Part shown: positions 19,227-26,970 of the stretch, piece after piece
Layout of the letters: each line of letters opens with the position of its first letter
Position numbering within the stretch: position 1 is the stretch's first letter
Source: Ochrobactrum quorumnocens
GTDB lineage: Bacteria; Pseudomonadota; Alphaproteobacteria; Rhizobiales; Rhizobiaceae
Length of the DNA: 64,000 nt
Assembly: GCF_002278035.1 (NCBI RefSeq)
Contig: NZ_CP022603.1
Coordinates: 620,001 to 684,000, forward strand
Direction of reading: 5' to 3'
Translations under genes and position numbers: made by a program
The notes under the pieces: model-generated
Told to the model about the DNA's origin: nothing
The model's input: the letters and a program-made list of their open reading frames with translations, nothing else
The model's database searches: none

Positions 19227-19586
19227 CTAAGCAGGGTCGATCATGCTGACCACTCTGGCAACAATTTCGTCAGTGGTGGAGGCGTCCAACGTGTCGATAT
19301 GCTTGGCAGTCTTTTGCTTCATCCGCTCCAAGATGTCGAGTGCTCTCACCTGATTGCAGAGAGCCACACCAGTCGTTTTGTGTCCTGAGATATTAACGGC
19401 AAGACCGACTTTGCGGGTGAATGCGCCGCCCGTTGTAATGGGAACCGTAAGGCACATGCCGACCATATTGATTTCATGAGGCGTGATTACGACACAGCGA
19501 TGAGCATCCCTCATTTCATTGCCTACAACAGGATTAAGGTCGACGAGAAAGACGTCACCACGCTTTGGAATGTTACTCCGAACCAT
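19227..19586 (-). CDS. PemK/MazF-family toxin
   Basis: Type II toxin of 119 residues, predicted endoribonuclease. It has the MazF/PemK opening (PKRGDVFLVDLNPVVGNEM), the central VVITPHEINMVGMCLTVPITT and the later GVALCNQVRALDILERMKQK with the conserved arginine. Start ATG overlaps the antitoxin stop by one base (TGATG), so the pair is translationally coupled. The intact frame suggests a functional module. Confidence 0.92.
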   Translation of the reverse strand: MVRSNIPKRGDVFLVDLNPVVGNEMRDAHRCVVITPHEINMVGMCLTVPITTGGAFTRKVGLAVNISGHKTTGVALCNQVRALDILERMKQKTAKHIDTLDASTTDEIVARVVSMIDPA

Positions 19587-19849
19587 CAGAACACTTCGTT
19601 ACCGACGGGCGCACTAACATTCCAGGATGCGGCTTCTTTATTGAGCGCTACTAATTCATTGGCTCCTTCTAGCATCTCAGCCATCGTGTATCTTTTCTTC
19701 CCCTGTTTCGGGGTCGCCACAAGAGACCCATTATTGACAACCAAGGTCAACTCTGCGCCGACTTCGACGCCAAGCATCTTCAAAAGCGCGGGAGGAATGC
19801 TAAATACGGTCGCACCACCCTGACGGCGAATCTTTGCAGTGTTGCTCAT
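19586..19849 (-). CDS. MazE/AbrB-type antitoxin
   Basis: Antitoxin of 87 residues. The N-terminal swapped-hairpin DNA-binding domain is clear: AKIRRQGGATVFSIPPALLKMLGVEVGAELTL. The C-terminal part should wrap the toxin. ATG 19849 is chosen over an ATG 16 codons upstream because GGAGTTAATTGG precedes it and it matches the family start. Autoregulation of the operon is expected from the family. Confidence 0.9.
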   Translation of the reverse strand: MSNTAKIRRQGGATVFSIPPALLKMLGVEVGAELTLVVNNGSLVATPKQGKKRYTMAEMLEGANELVALNKEAASWNVSAPVGNEVF

Positions 19850-20049
19850 CCAATTAACTCCAGTTTGTGCTACTTTAATAGCACATTTTTCGAGCAAGGC
19901 AAGGTGTTTTCGAAAGATATATGAACATTTAAACTCTAGGATTCGATTGAACAGTTACGCGCCGTCTCTAAGAACATAATCTGTTGCAAGCTTGGAATTT
20001 TACCGGGGCCATCCAGCCTTCCCAGCGATAATCCGATCCAAAACAGCGA

Positions 20050-20266
20050 TAAAATACTGTCAATATCCTCGGATTCTCCAGCAGCAATATGATTCCGCCC
20101 TTTGATTGAAGACAAAATATCGGCCCTCATTCAACAGGTATGTTCTGAGCGCTCTTAAAATGATGTAGCTTCTGGAGCGTTCGGTAGCGTCTGCAATGAT
20201 ATCAATACCCGACAATACAACTTCAGGAACTCGAAGAGTGACTGATCCGGTAACGGTTTGGGACAT
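20050..20266 (-). pseudogene. Broken RHH antitoxin (ParD/RelB-like)
   Basis: Starting at ATG 20266 after a GGGAG site, the frame encodes SVTLRVPEVVLSGIDIIADATERSRSY and IILRALRTYLLNEG, a ribbon-helix-helix antitoxin. At about 20127 one base is missing: the continuation ADILSSIKGRNHIAAGESED is in another frame. After ESEDIDSIL the sequence no longer looks like the family. No partner toxin remains beside it. It lies inside the same inverted repeat as the MazEF-like pair. Confidence 0.8.
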
Positions 20267-20341
20267 TGGCGGGCTCCCTGTCATTGCCTAAGACAATATA
20301 AGACAAAAAAGCAAGCGCCATCGAACAGAGAACCATTTAGT

Positions 20342-20366
20342 TGGTGGCAGTTGCTGCCGAATAGCG
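20342..20366 (-). repeat. Right arm of the 25-bp inverted repeat
   Basis: Exact reverse complement of 19105-19129. The enclosed segment is about 1.26 kb and holds one intact toxin-antitoxin pair and one broken antitoxin but no transposase. Confidence 0.85.
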
Positions 20367-20515
20367 CAGTTTTCCCACCCCTGAAAATCCAATCAGCAAT
20401 ACGAACAGCCGCATAAGTGCGTGTTTCAGTAATTCCCGGACAGTTGTTTCAGGTTCTTGCGCACATTTGGTGCAGTTAGCGGCGCGCCAATCTTTGTGTC
20501 GTCATCGTGCTTTGG

Positions 20516-20809
20516 TTATTGGGCGAGTACCATCTGTCGCAGCAGATCTTGTTTGGCCCGCCCATACATACGCCTTTGATGAGCTTGAGTTTATTGATTT
20601 GTCCCTCCACCGGGCCAGTGCTCCAGATTTCTTCAAATGCTGCTCGAATTGAATCTCCGTCGCGCTGAAGTCCAGAGGCGAATGAAGCCAACAGGCTTCC
20701 TTTTGCCTGTTCGAGCCACGTATCAAATCCGACCGGGTCGCGATTGCGCATCAGATCGGCGATTTTTTTGGAAAGCTGCGCTGCAGCAACGAAAGCTGGG
20801 TTATTTTTG
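20516..20809 (-). pseudogene. ISL3-family transposase fragment (C-terminal end)
   Basis: The minus strand reads PKNNPAFVAAAQLSKKIADLM, GFDTWLEQAKGSLLASFASG and VEGQINKLKLIK, the C-terminal tail of an ISL3 transposase. The expected final motif (MYGRAKQDLLRQMVLAQ) is in a shifted frame ending at 20516. The 5' part is cut off where the next ISL3 element begins at 20810. Confidence 0.82.
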
Positions 20810-22463
20810 GGCTCTGACGCAGATTTGCTGAAGTAGAAGCCCTATGATGTCCCAATCAGCCGTGCTTGCAGAAGGTCGAGTTTTGCGCGCCCGTACATCT
20901 GGCGTTTGCTCAGTTTCAGGCGGGTAATTTGGCCTTCTGTTTGCCCGTTCGACCAAGGAGAGACAATAGCGTTTCGGACTGCATCGAGGTCCTTCTCAAC
21001 GCCGCCTACAAAGGACCCAATCAGACTGTCCCTGGCGGTTTCTAGCCAGCCATCAAGTTTCGCCGCTGACTTTGAACGGATCATAGATTGAAAGTCCCCA
21101 ATGGCCTTGCGGGCAGCAACCAGCTCCGGAACGTTCACTTCGATTGCCGCAACAAGGATAGCCTCGGATTTTGCCAGGTCATCGCGTGCGGCGGTCATAA
21201 GTCGAGCAATAACCCGCGACGATGGCGTGCGCGCAAGTCCGCTCTGGCCTGCCTTCTCAGCCAAACGTCGACGTTGTGCCCATTGCGAGACCACACCACT
21301 CTGCCCTGGGAAGCCTTTTGCTTTCATCTCGCGCCACAGCGCCAAGGCGTTTCGCGCCCCTTCTTCCCAACGGTTGTTAAGCCATGGCAGCCAGTTATCC
21401 AGCGAACTCGGCTTCGTTCGGAATACATCGAGGCGTTGACCACGCAGGACATCGCGAACCAGTTTTCGACTATGACCGGTTTGCCGGACAATCTGCCGAA
21501 TTGATATTCCCTTTTTGGCCAATCCTTGTATCGCCTCCTTGGTCTCCTGGCGGCGCAGATATCCTTCATACTGTAGCCTTTCCGCGTAAGTTAGAAGCTT
21601 GGGATCAACGAGGTTGCTGCCGACCGCTTGCCTGATTTGGCGCATCGACTTGCCAACCGCATCCAGAAACGCCCGGCTCGAGTTTTCCATAAGGTGCCAT
21701 CGATCGGCGATCTGTTCAGCGTCAGGTAAAGCTTTCGCGATGGCCTCACCATAGCCACCGCCCCGATCGCGGGCGACAATCGATATTGACTGGTGTCCGG
21801 CAAGCCATGCTCGAGACGTATCCAACGCACGATCCGGCAGAAGGGTGACTGGCCGCCGACGCTTCAGATCGCAAATGATCGTTCCATATGTCTGGCCGCG
21901 TCGGAAGGCAAAATCGTCGATGCCGATGACCGTTAGCTCATCGTTCTGATCAGCCGTGCGGCGGCGAACCACCCGTAGCAACGTGTCGTTGCTTACCGGT
22001 ACCATCAGGCGCTCGGCAAAGGCCGCCCCAGGCCTGCCGCCAAGCGCGAGACCGAGGTGGTGGACAATTGTTTCCAGACGTTGGGTTCGCCGACCATAGC
22101 GTGCCAGAACACCGTCATCGAACTGTTCGCAGAAGATGCGCCGCCCACATAAAACGGCATCACACCAGAACCGACGCGCCACGATCGTCAGCTCCACTCG
22201 CCGACCACAAAGGGGCAAATCCGCTGGCCTTCTCTGATATCGGCTTTGAACGCGGCGGCTCGACCGCCCACAATTGGGGTAAAGCCCTGAGGGAGAACGT
22301 GATCGTAACAGGATTTGCACGCTCTCGCCGGCGACCTGCACTGAATCTACCAAAAAACCGTCCGGCGCGAGACCCGTGCGTTGAAATCGATGTTGCATTG
22401 CTGATCCCTCCAGTGAACCAGCCAGAGTCTGCATACCAACAACAGCAAATATGAGTCAGAGCC
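20810..22463 (-). mobile_element. ISL3-family insertion sequence, apparently intact
   Basis: Ends ggctctgacgca (20810) and tgagtcagagcc (ending 22463) match as an inverted repeat with one mismatch and bound the transposase gene. It has inserted into an older ISL3 copy at its left side. I could not identify a clean 8-bp target duplication. Confidence 0.7.
20842..22398 (-). CDS. ISL3-family transposase
   Basis: Full-length transposase of 518 residues. The DDE core is visible as TVIGIDDFAFRRGQTYGTI, ISIVARDRGGGYGEAIAKALP with IADRWHLMENS, and the C-terminal SPWSNGQTEGQITRLKLSKRQMYGRA. The N-terminal zinc finger is imperfect (SGLYPNCGRSSRRV). ATG 22398 follows GGAGGGATCAGCA. The frame is uninterrupted, so the element may be active. 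Confidence 0.92.
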   Translation of the reverse strand: MQHRFQRTGLAPDGFLVDSVQVAGESVQILLRSRSPSGLYPNCGRSSRRVQSRYQRRPADLPLCGRRVELTIVARRFWCDAVLCGRRIFCEQFDDGVLARYGRRTQRLETIVHHLGLALGGRPGAAFAERLMVPVSNDTLLRVVRRRTADQNDELTVIGIDDFAFRRGQTYGTIICDLKRRRPVTLLPDRALDTSRAWLAGHQSISIVARDRGGGYGEAIAKALPDAEQIADRWHLMENSSRAFLDAVGKSMRQIRQAVGSNLVDPKLLTYAERLQYEGYLRRQETKEAIQGLAKKGISIRQIVRQTGHSRKLVRDVLRGQRLDVFRTKPSSLDNWLPWLNNRWEEGARNALALWREMKAKGFPGQSGVVSQWAQRRRLAEKAGQSGLARTPSSRVIARLMTAARDDLAKSEAILVAAIEVNVPELVAARKAIGDFQSMIRSKSAAKLDGWLETARDSLIGSFVGGVEKDLDAVRNAIVSPWSNGQTEGQITRLKLSKRQMYGRAKLDLLQARLIGTS

Positions 22464-22499
22464 GAGAATTGACCCGCCTTTTAATTAATGTTCGGGTTT

Positions 22500-23291
22500 T
22501 TATTCACGGTCAAGTTTCGTGTATTCCTTTGCTCGTTTTGGTTCCTGAGCGGAACTGTTTTTGAACCTGAAGCTGTCATTTCCAGTTTCTAGGATGTGGC
22601 AGTGATGGGTGAGCCTGTCGAGCAATGCAGTCGTCATTTTGGCGTCGCCAAACACGCTTGCCCATTCACTGAAGCTAAGATTGGTTGTGATTATGACGCT
22701 CGTGCGCTCGTAAAGTTTGCTGAGCAGATGGAATAAAAGAGCGCCACCTGATGCACTGAATGGCAGATATCCGAGCTCATCAAGGATCAGCAGATCAAGG
22801 CGGACCAGGGTCTCAGCAATCTGGCCTGCCTTGCCTTTGGCCTTCTCCTGCTCAAGTGCGTTGACCAATTCGATGGTTGAGAAGAAGCGGACCTTTCGAC
22901 GGTGATGTTCGATAGCCTGGACGCCAAGGGCCGTCGCCACGTGGGTTTTGCCTGTGCCCGGTCCGCCGACGAGCACAATATTCTGCGCTCCGTCAATGAA
23001 CTCGCATCTGTGCAACTGGCGCACCGTCGCTTCGTTGATCTCGCTGGCGGCAAAGTCGTATCCAGAGATGTCCTTGTAGGCAGGGAAGCGTGCAGCCTTC
23101 ATATGATAGGCGATGGCGCGGACCTCGCGCTCGGCCATCTCGGCTTTCAACAACTGGGACAGGATCGGCACGGCTGCGTCAAAAGCTGGAGCACCTTGCT
23201 CGATCAAGTCTGTGACGGCTTGCGCCATGCCATACATCTTCAGGCTACGGAGCATGATGACGACGGCGGCGCTGGCAGGATCATGACGCAT
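22500..23291 (-). CDS. istB: IS21-family helper ATPase IstB
   Basis: AAA+ helper of 263 residues with Walker [12 protein letters not shown] and Walker [15 protein letters not shown] and the IstB stretch [33 protein letters not shown]. Intact. The start at 23291 overlaps the end of the istA remnant by 11 bases, the usual istA-istB coupling. Confidence 0.92.
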   Translation of the reverse strand: MRHDPASAAVVIMLRSLKMYGMAQAVTDLIEQGAPAFDAAVPILSQLLKAEMAEREVRAIAYHMKAARFPAYKDISGYDFAASEINEATVRQLHRCEFIDGAQNIVLVGGPGTGKTHVATALGVQAIEHHRRKVRFFSTIELVNALEQEKAKGKAGQIAETLVRLDLLILDELGYLPFSASGGALLFHLLSKLYERTSVIITTNLSFSEWASVFGDAKMTTALLDRLTHHCHILETGNDSFRFKNSSAQEPKRAKEYTKLDRE

Positions 23292-23853
23292 GGCGACCTC
23301 CCGCGATCCGGACGCGCAAGCCATCGTAGCGTTCTACATTGGCCTTGGGTTCACGCAGCAAGGTCAATGCCTGTGGCGTATCGACGTCGGGAGCGTCGTT
23401 CGTCTTGCCGTCGATCAGACGGTGCAGAAGATTCAGCACATGCGTTTTGGTTGCCACGCCTTGATCCAAAGCCAGTTCTACAGCCCTCACGACAACCTGT
23501 TCGTCGTGATGAAGGACGAGGGCAAGGATATCGGCCATCTCACGATCACCACCGGGCGGCGAAGCATCTGGTCCTGTAGTTCGAAAGGCAAACGGCAATT
23601 CCAGGAAGGGAGCACCATTGCGCAGGGCACCGGGCTTGCGCTGGATGACCGTCAGGTAATGTCGCCAATCATAGATTGTCCGGGGTAGCCTGTGGCTGCG
23701 CTCGATGACCCGCGCGTGTTCACACAGAATTTTTCCCTCGGCCGCAACGACCAGGCGCTCGGGATATATCCGCAGGCTGACGGGTCGGTTTGCAAATGAT
23801 GCAGGCACGCTGTAGCGGTTCGGCTCGAAGGTAACCCCGAAGGCTACATCGTT
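23281..23853 (-). pseudogene. istA: IS21 transposase IstA remnant (C-terminal part)
   Basis: Only the end of IstA survives: EPNRYSVPASFANRPVSLRIY, SHRLPRTIYDWRHYLTVIQRKPGALRNG and the tail up to GGRHAS. The frame is blocked upstream by TAA at 23854-23856, and the DDE catalytic core is absent, so the element cannot transpose by itself. Confidence 0.85.
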
Positions 23854-24281
23854 TTATTCCCGAGATGCATTTTTCTAGCAACTCAATTCCAGCTGGTTGA
23901 TCTGCCATCCTTCCCCAAAAAGAATTTCATAAGTTCACAGCCTTGCGGGCTTATTTTTTTGCCCCGATTATTTTTGGTCAAAGCTTAGCGACCATCTATC
24001 GTTTTTAGCTACCCTTTTTTATAGTGGATTGTTATATTTCAATGACTTATGTGTTTTTCCGGGACATTTCTTACGGGCGCAATCAGGATCACTTTGCTTA
24101 AAGCCCGACAATCAGCGGGCTACGGTTTCAACTTTCGAGCTGAATTCAATAACGATTAAACAAGCGGCGACTGCATAATAAGTGCTGTGCCAAATTGAAA
24201 AATGCTGGAGAAGCGCGCGTGAAAACAGATCACCAGCTGTGGTGAAATTATAAAAACCAAATTCGGCGCTGAAGACAAGAA

Positions 24282-24393
24282 AGCCCGCTTCGCTGGGAGG
24301 AGGAGTGCGAAGCGGGCTGATCTGGAAAGCGCGACTGGGAGGAGGAGTGCCGCGCTTCGAGTTCAGTTTCTGGGAGGAGGAGTGAAACTGAAC
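24282..24393 (-). ncRNA. Triple-hairpin small RNA with anti-Shine-Dalgarno loops (cuckoo/alpha-r14-like)
   Basis: On the minus strand, three successive stem-loops carry the same loop CACTCCTCCTCCCAG: stem gttcagttt/aaactgaac (24361-24393), stem aagcgcg/cgcgctt (24327-24357) and an 11-bp stem agcccgcttcg (24282-24318). The stems differ while the loops are identical. The last hairpin runs into TTTCTTGTC, a terminator. CCUCCUCCC loops are the hallmark of the alphaproteobacterial cuckoo RNAs, thought to bind ribosome-binding sites or RNA-binding proteins. Three in one transcript is an unusual layout. Confidence 0.75.
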
Positions 24394-24401
24394 ATCCCAA
24401 A

Positions 24402-24429
24402 AATAGGCAGCAACCATGATGATTACAAG
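24402..24429 (-). promoter_or_regulatory. RpoH-like promoter of the triple-hairpin RNA
   Basis: On the minus strand CTTGTA (24429-24424) and CCTATT (24407-24402) are 16 bases apart, close to heat-shock sigma promoters. Transcription would start about 24393, at the foot of the first hairpin. Related RNAs are recalled to be RpoH-controlled. Confidence 0.5.
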
Positions 24430-24538
24430 ATGCAAATATGCATAGCTGATATGCGAGCCCAAGAACTTGGCTACGACACGCATCTTAAATGCGCAGCTTG
24501 AAAAGTGCTAAACAGCTTTCGAAGCGACCTGAAATGGA

Positions 24539-24576
24539 AAACCGCCCGGCAGCGACTGAGCGCGCGCAGGCGGTTT
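24539..24576 (-). terminator. GC-rich hairpin, possible minus-strand terminator
   Basis: aaaccgcc/ggcggttt 8-bp stem with a 22-base loop; on the minus strand it runs into GGCGGTTTTCCATTT. CCTC-TTGG-GAGG lies just before it. It may end a small transcript. Confidence 0.4.
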
Positions 24577-24704
24577 AATCCTCCCAAGAGGCGGCTTGAT
24601 AACAGTATTGTTTGAATAAAGCAAATCAAATGAGCAAGTATATAATCATACTAATTCTGTATGATTATAGCTAAACTTGCAAGCAACTGAAGAGATAGCA
24701 GCCT

Positions 24705-24795
24705 CATCAAATACAAAGGCCCGCATCGCGCATTTGGGCGGGGGGCTTGGGGTGCGCGATACGGGTGCCTTCCTGCAAACAGGGTGCACCCCATA
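24705..24795 (-). ncRNA. Candidate small RNA with long C-rich loop
   Basis: A 13-bp stem (24720-24732 with 24753-24765) is complete on the minus strand if one U-G pair is allowed, but has a C/A mismatch on the plus strand, so the minus strand is the likely RNA. The 20-base loop is CCCCAAGCCCCCCGCCCAAA. A smaller hairpin cctg-tttg-cagg precedes it and CCTTTGTATTTG follows. Confidence 0.45.
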
Positions 24796-24865
24796 AATAA
24801 ATACGATCGTGAAAAACAAAAATGACAGTTTGTTGCAGTTGCAAATGGTTAGTGCAGCAACCACT

Positions 24866-24903
24866 AACAAAAGTCGCTCCGCAGCGAGGGCTGCTGGAGC
24901 GAC
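24866..24903 (-). terminator. Intrinsic terminator-like hairpin
   Basis: Stem gtcgctcc/ggagcgac with inner gcagc/gctgc; on the minus strand it is followed by TTTTGTT. No protein gene lies directly upstream, so it may end another small RNA from about 24950. Confidence 0.5.
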
Positions 24904-25038
24904 TGCGAACCGATGCCCCTACCCAGAAGTCGGAACGCAAATCCAGCGTAACATCAGCAACATGCTACTGAAAGTTACAGATAATTTAGAAAGTTTGCAC
25001 TAACAGAAAGGCTGTAATTTATAGACCATCGGCAGCAT

Positions 25039-25464
25039 CTAAGCCGTTTTCTTTACCCGATATGCCATCCCAAGCGATCTTGGTGCAGTTTCCTGAAAGC
25101 CGAATTTTTCATAAAGCTTGTTAGCTGGCACATCGGCGATCAGGCTCACATAGGCTGAATCAGGAAGCTCCGCATTCACATGTTGCATAATGGCGTCCAT
25201 AATCGCCTTACCAAGACCTCGCCCCTGATGTTGTGGATCGACTGCAATATCTACCACCTGAAAAAAGCAGCCTCCGTCTCCAATCAACCGCCCCATTCCA
25301 ATCGCTTTATCCTCGTGCACAATCACAACGGCAAAAGCAGTGCCTTTAAGTCCTTGTATTGCCGCCTCTTTCGAAAACGGGCTTAATCCGGCCACCGCGC
25401 GAAGATGCAAATACTCCTCAACAGACGGCGTACGCGCGAAAGTCGAATAGGCGGGCGGATTCAT
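25039..25464 (-). CDS. GNAT-family N-acetyltransferase
   Basis: 141 residues. The acetyl-CoA-binding motif A is clear (VVDIAVDPQHQGRGLGKAIMDAIM), preceded by AFAVVIVHEDKAIGMGRLIGDG and followed by VPANKLYEKFGFQETAP. Substrate unknown. The ATG follows GAGGAATGCCGA. It is divergent from the MFS gene at 25620. Confidence 0.92.
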   Translation of the reverse strand: MNPPAYSTFARTPSVEEYLHLRAVAGLSPFSKEAAIQGLKGTAFAVVIVHEDKAIGMGRLIGDGGCFFQVVDIAVDPQHQGRGLGKAIMDAIMQHVNAELPDSAYVSLIADVPANKLYEKFGFQETAPRSLGMAYRVKKTA

Positions 25465-25619
25465 TCGGCATTCCTCTTTGTTTCGTCACGATGACTAAAC
25501 GTCTCGAAAACTGGTTTAACACTTCAAGTACAACCAGAAAAGAATTGTCATAACCAGTTGATTGCTCGTCCCGCTTGATATCTAAGTATTTCTAATATCA
25601 AGCTCTTCGGATCATCGCT

Positions 25620-26783
25620 GTGACTACTGAACAAACCCCTTCCAATGTCGTATTCTCCCGCACTGCGGTCACAAGTACTGCAATGATATTCGGCCTGACA
25701 TATAGTCTTAGTGCCGCGCTCATTGCACTCGACCTCGATGAAATGGGGTTCAGCGAAGCCATTATCGGTGCCAACGCCGCAATGCATGCGGTCGGCGTAC
25801 TTTGCATGGCCTTTTTGCTTCCGCGCCTTAGTGCATTGCTCGGCATGCGCTTGTTGGTTATCGTAGCCCTCGCCGCTGCGGCCCTGCTTCTCGGCCTATT
25901 TCCCGCAATACCACTGATTTGGCTTTGGTTCCCACTGCGCATATTGCTGGGAGCAGCATCAGAAACATTATTCGTCGTTTCAGAAACCTGGCTCAATTCG
26001 CTGAGTACGGACGAAAATCGCTCCAAGACGATGGGCATTTACACAGCTGCCCTGTCACTAGGGTTTGCGCTTGGGCCTTTAATCCTTTCATTGGTGGGAT
26101 CAAGTGGGTTCCTGCCCTATCTGATCGGCTCTGCACTTGCGATTGTAGCGGCTCTGTTGATTGCCAGTCCAAAAGTCAGCGCGCCGCCGATTACCGACAA
26201 ACCACATGGAAGCCCGCTGCATTATTTGGCACTTGCGCCCGTCGCACTCGCAGCAACAGTGTTGAATGCTGCCATTGAATCGGCTGGCCTATCGTTTCTG
26301 CCGCTCTATGCCGTCGATCTCGGCTGGAACGAAAATCAGGCAACGCAGCTCATGTCCGTCATGATGTTCGGTGCAATCGTCCTCCAAATTCCTATTGGTT
26401 TTCTGGGTGATCGAATGAGCCGTCAGAGCCTGCTCATCATTCTCGCAGCCCTTTCAGCCGCAGGCGCAGCCGTCTGGCCATGGGCTCTTACTATGCCATG
26501 GCTCACCTATACGCTGCTGTTTGTGTGGGGTGGTGCTTTCGTTGGTATTTATACCATAATGTTGAGTGTCGTGGGGAGCCAGTTCAAAGGCGCGCAACTT
26601 GTCGGCATTTATGCCAGTATGGGCCTCATGTGGGGTGTCGGCGCATTGATCGGACCACTCTTTGCCGGCATCGCTCAGCAATATTTGACCCACGGCCTGC
26701 CGGTATTCGTTACGATTGCCTGCCTGGTCTTCTTAGCCCTTGCCCTAACTTTGCGTCCACGTGTAATGCTCGCAACCGAATAA
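25620..26783 (+). CDS. MFS transporter (YcaD-like)
   Basis: Inner-membrane major-facilitator protein of 387 residues with twelve predicted helices. The N-terminal half includes GANAAMHAVGVLCMAFLLPR and the mid-protein loop IASPKVSAPPITDKPHGSP. The motif-A-like GFLGDRMSRQSLLI lies in the second half. Start is GTG with a weak ribosome site. Substrate unknown. A terminator follows at 26811. Confidence 0.9.
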   Translation: MTTEQTPSNVVFSRTAVTSTAMIFGLTYSLSAALIALDLDEMGFSEAIIGANAAMHAVGVLCMAFLLPRLSALLGMRLLVIVALAAAALLLGLFPAIPLIWLWFPLRILLGAASETLFVVSETWLNSLSTDENRSKTMGIYTAALSLGFALGPLILSLVGSSGFLPYLIGSALAIVAALLIASPKVSAPPITDKPHGSPLHYLALAPVALAATVLNAAIESAGLSFLPLYAVDLGWNENQATQLMSVMMFGAIVLQIPIGFLGDRMSRQSLLIILAALSAAGAAVWPWALTMPWLTYTLLFVWGGAFVGIYTIMLSVVGSQFKGAQLVGIYASMGLMWGVGALIGPLFAGIAQQYLTHGLPVFVTIACLVFLALALTLRPRVMLATE

Positions 26784-26810
26784 TACCAGCTTTTCCAAAA
26801 CTTAACACCA

Positions 26811-26840
26811 AAACGGCCTCCCCAAAGGAGGCCGTTTTTA
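26811..26840 (+). terminator. Intrinsic terminator of the MFS gene
   Basis: 11-bp perfect stem aaacggcctcc/ggaggccgttt with loop ccaaa and a T-tail. Confidence 0.92.
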
Positions 26841-26970
26841 TGCAATCAGCAATAGATTTTAACGACTTATTTACCACGATTGTAAGAATATAGCCTCAGC
26901 AATCATGGCTTCGACTCGTTCGTGAATTCGGCTTTCGGCTAGCTTCTATTTTTGGAAAAGTGAATTTCAC

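Larger units (their letters stand above)
23857..25038. other. Protein-gene-free region rich in minus-strand hairpins
   Basis: About 1.2 kb between the IS21 remnant and the GNAT gene. No open frame has a credible ribosome site or family. It holds the three-hairpin RNA (24282-24393), a long C-rich-loop hairpin (24720-24765), a GC hairpin (24539-24576) and a terminator-like hairpin (24873-24903). An agcccg/cgggct hairpin lies near 24101-24121. Confidence 0.6.

Noticed and set aside
23281..23862. A complete IstA for the IS21 element
   Set aside because: Only the C-terminal part is open and the DDE core is missing; the frame is closed by TAA at 23854.
24282..24393. CRISPR array from the three identical 15-nt units
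   Set aside because: Units are loops of hairpins with different stems, only three copies, spacing unequal, and no cas genes nearby.
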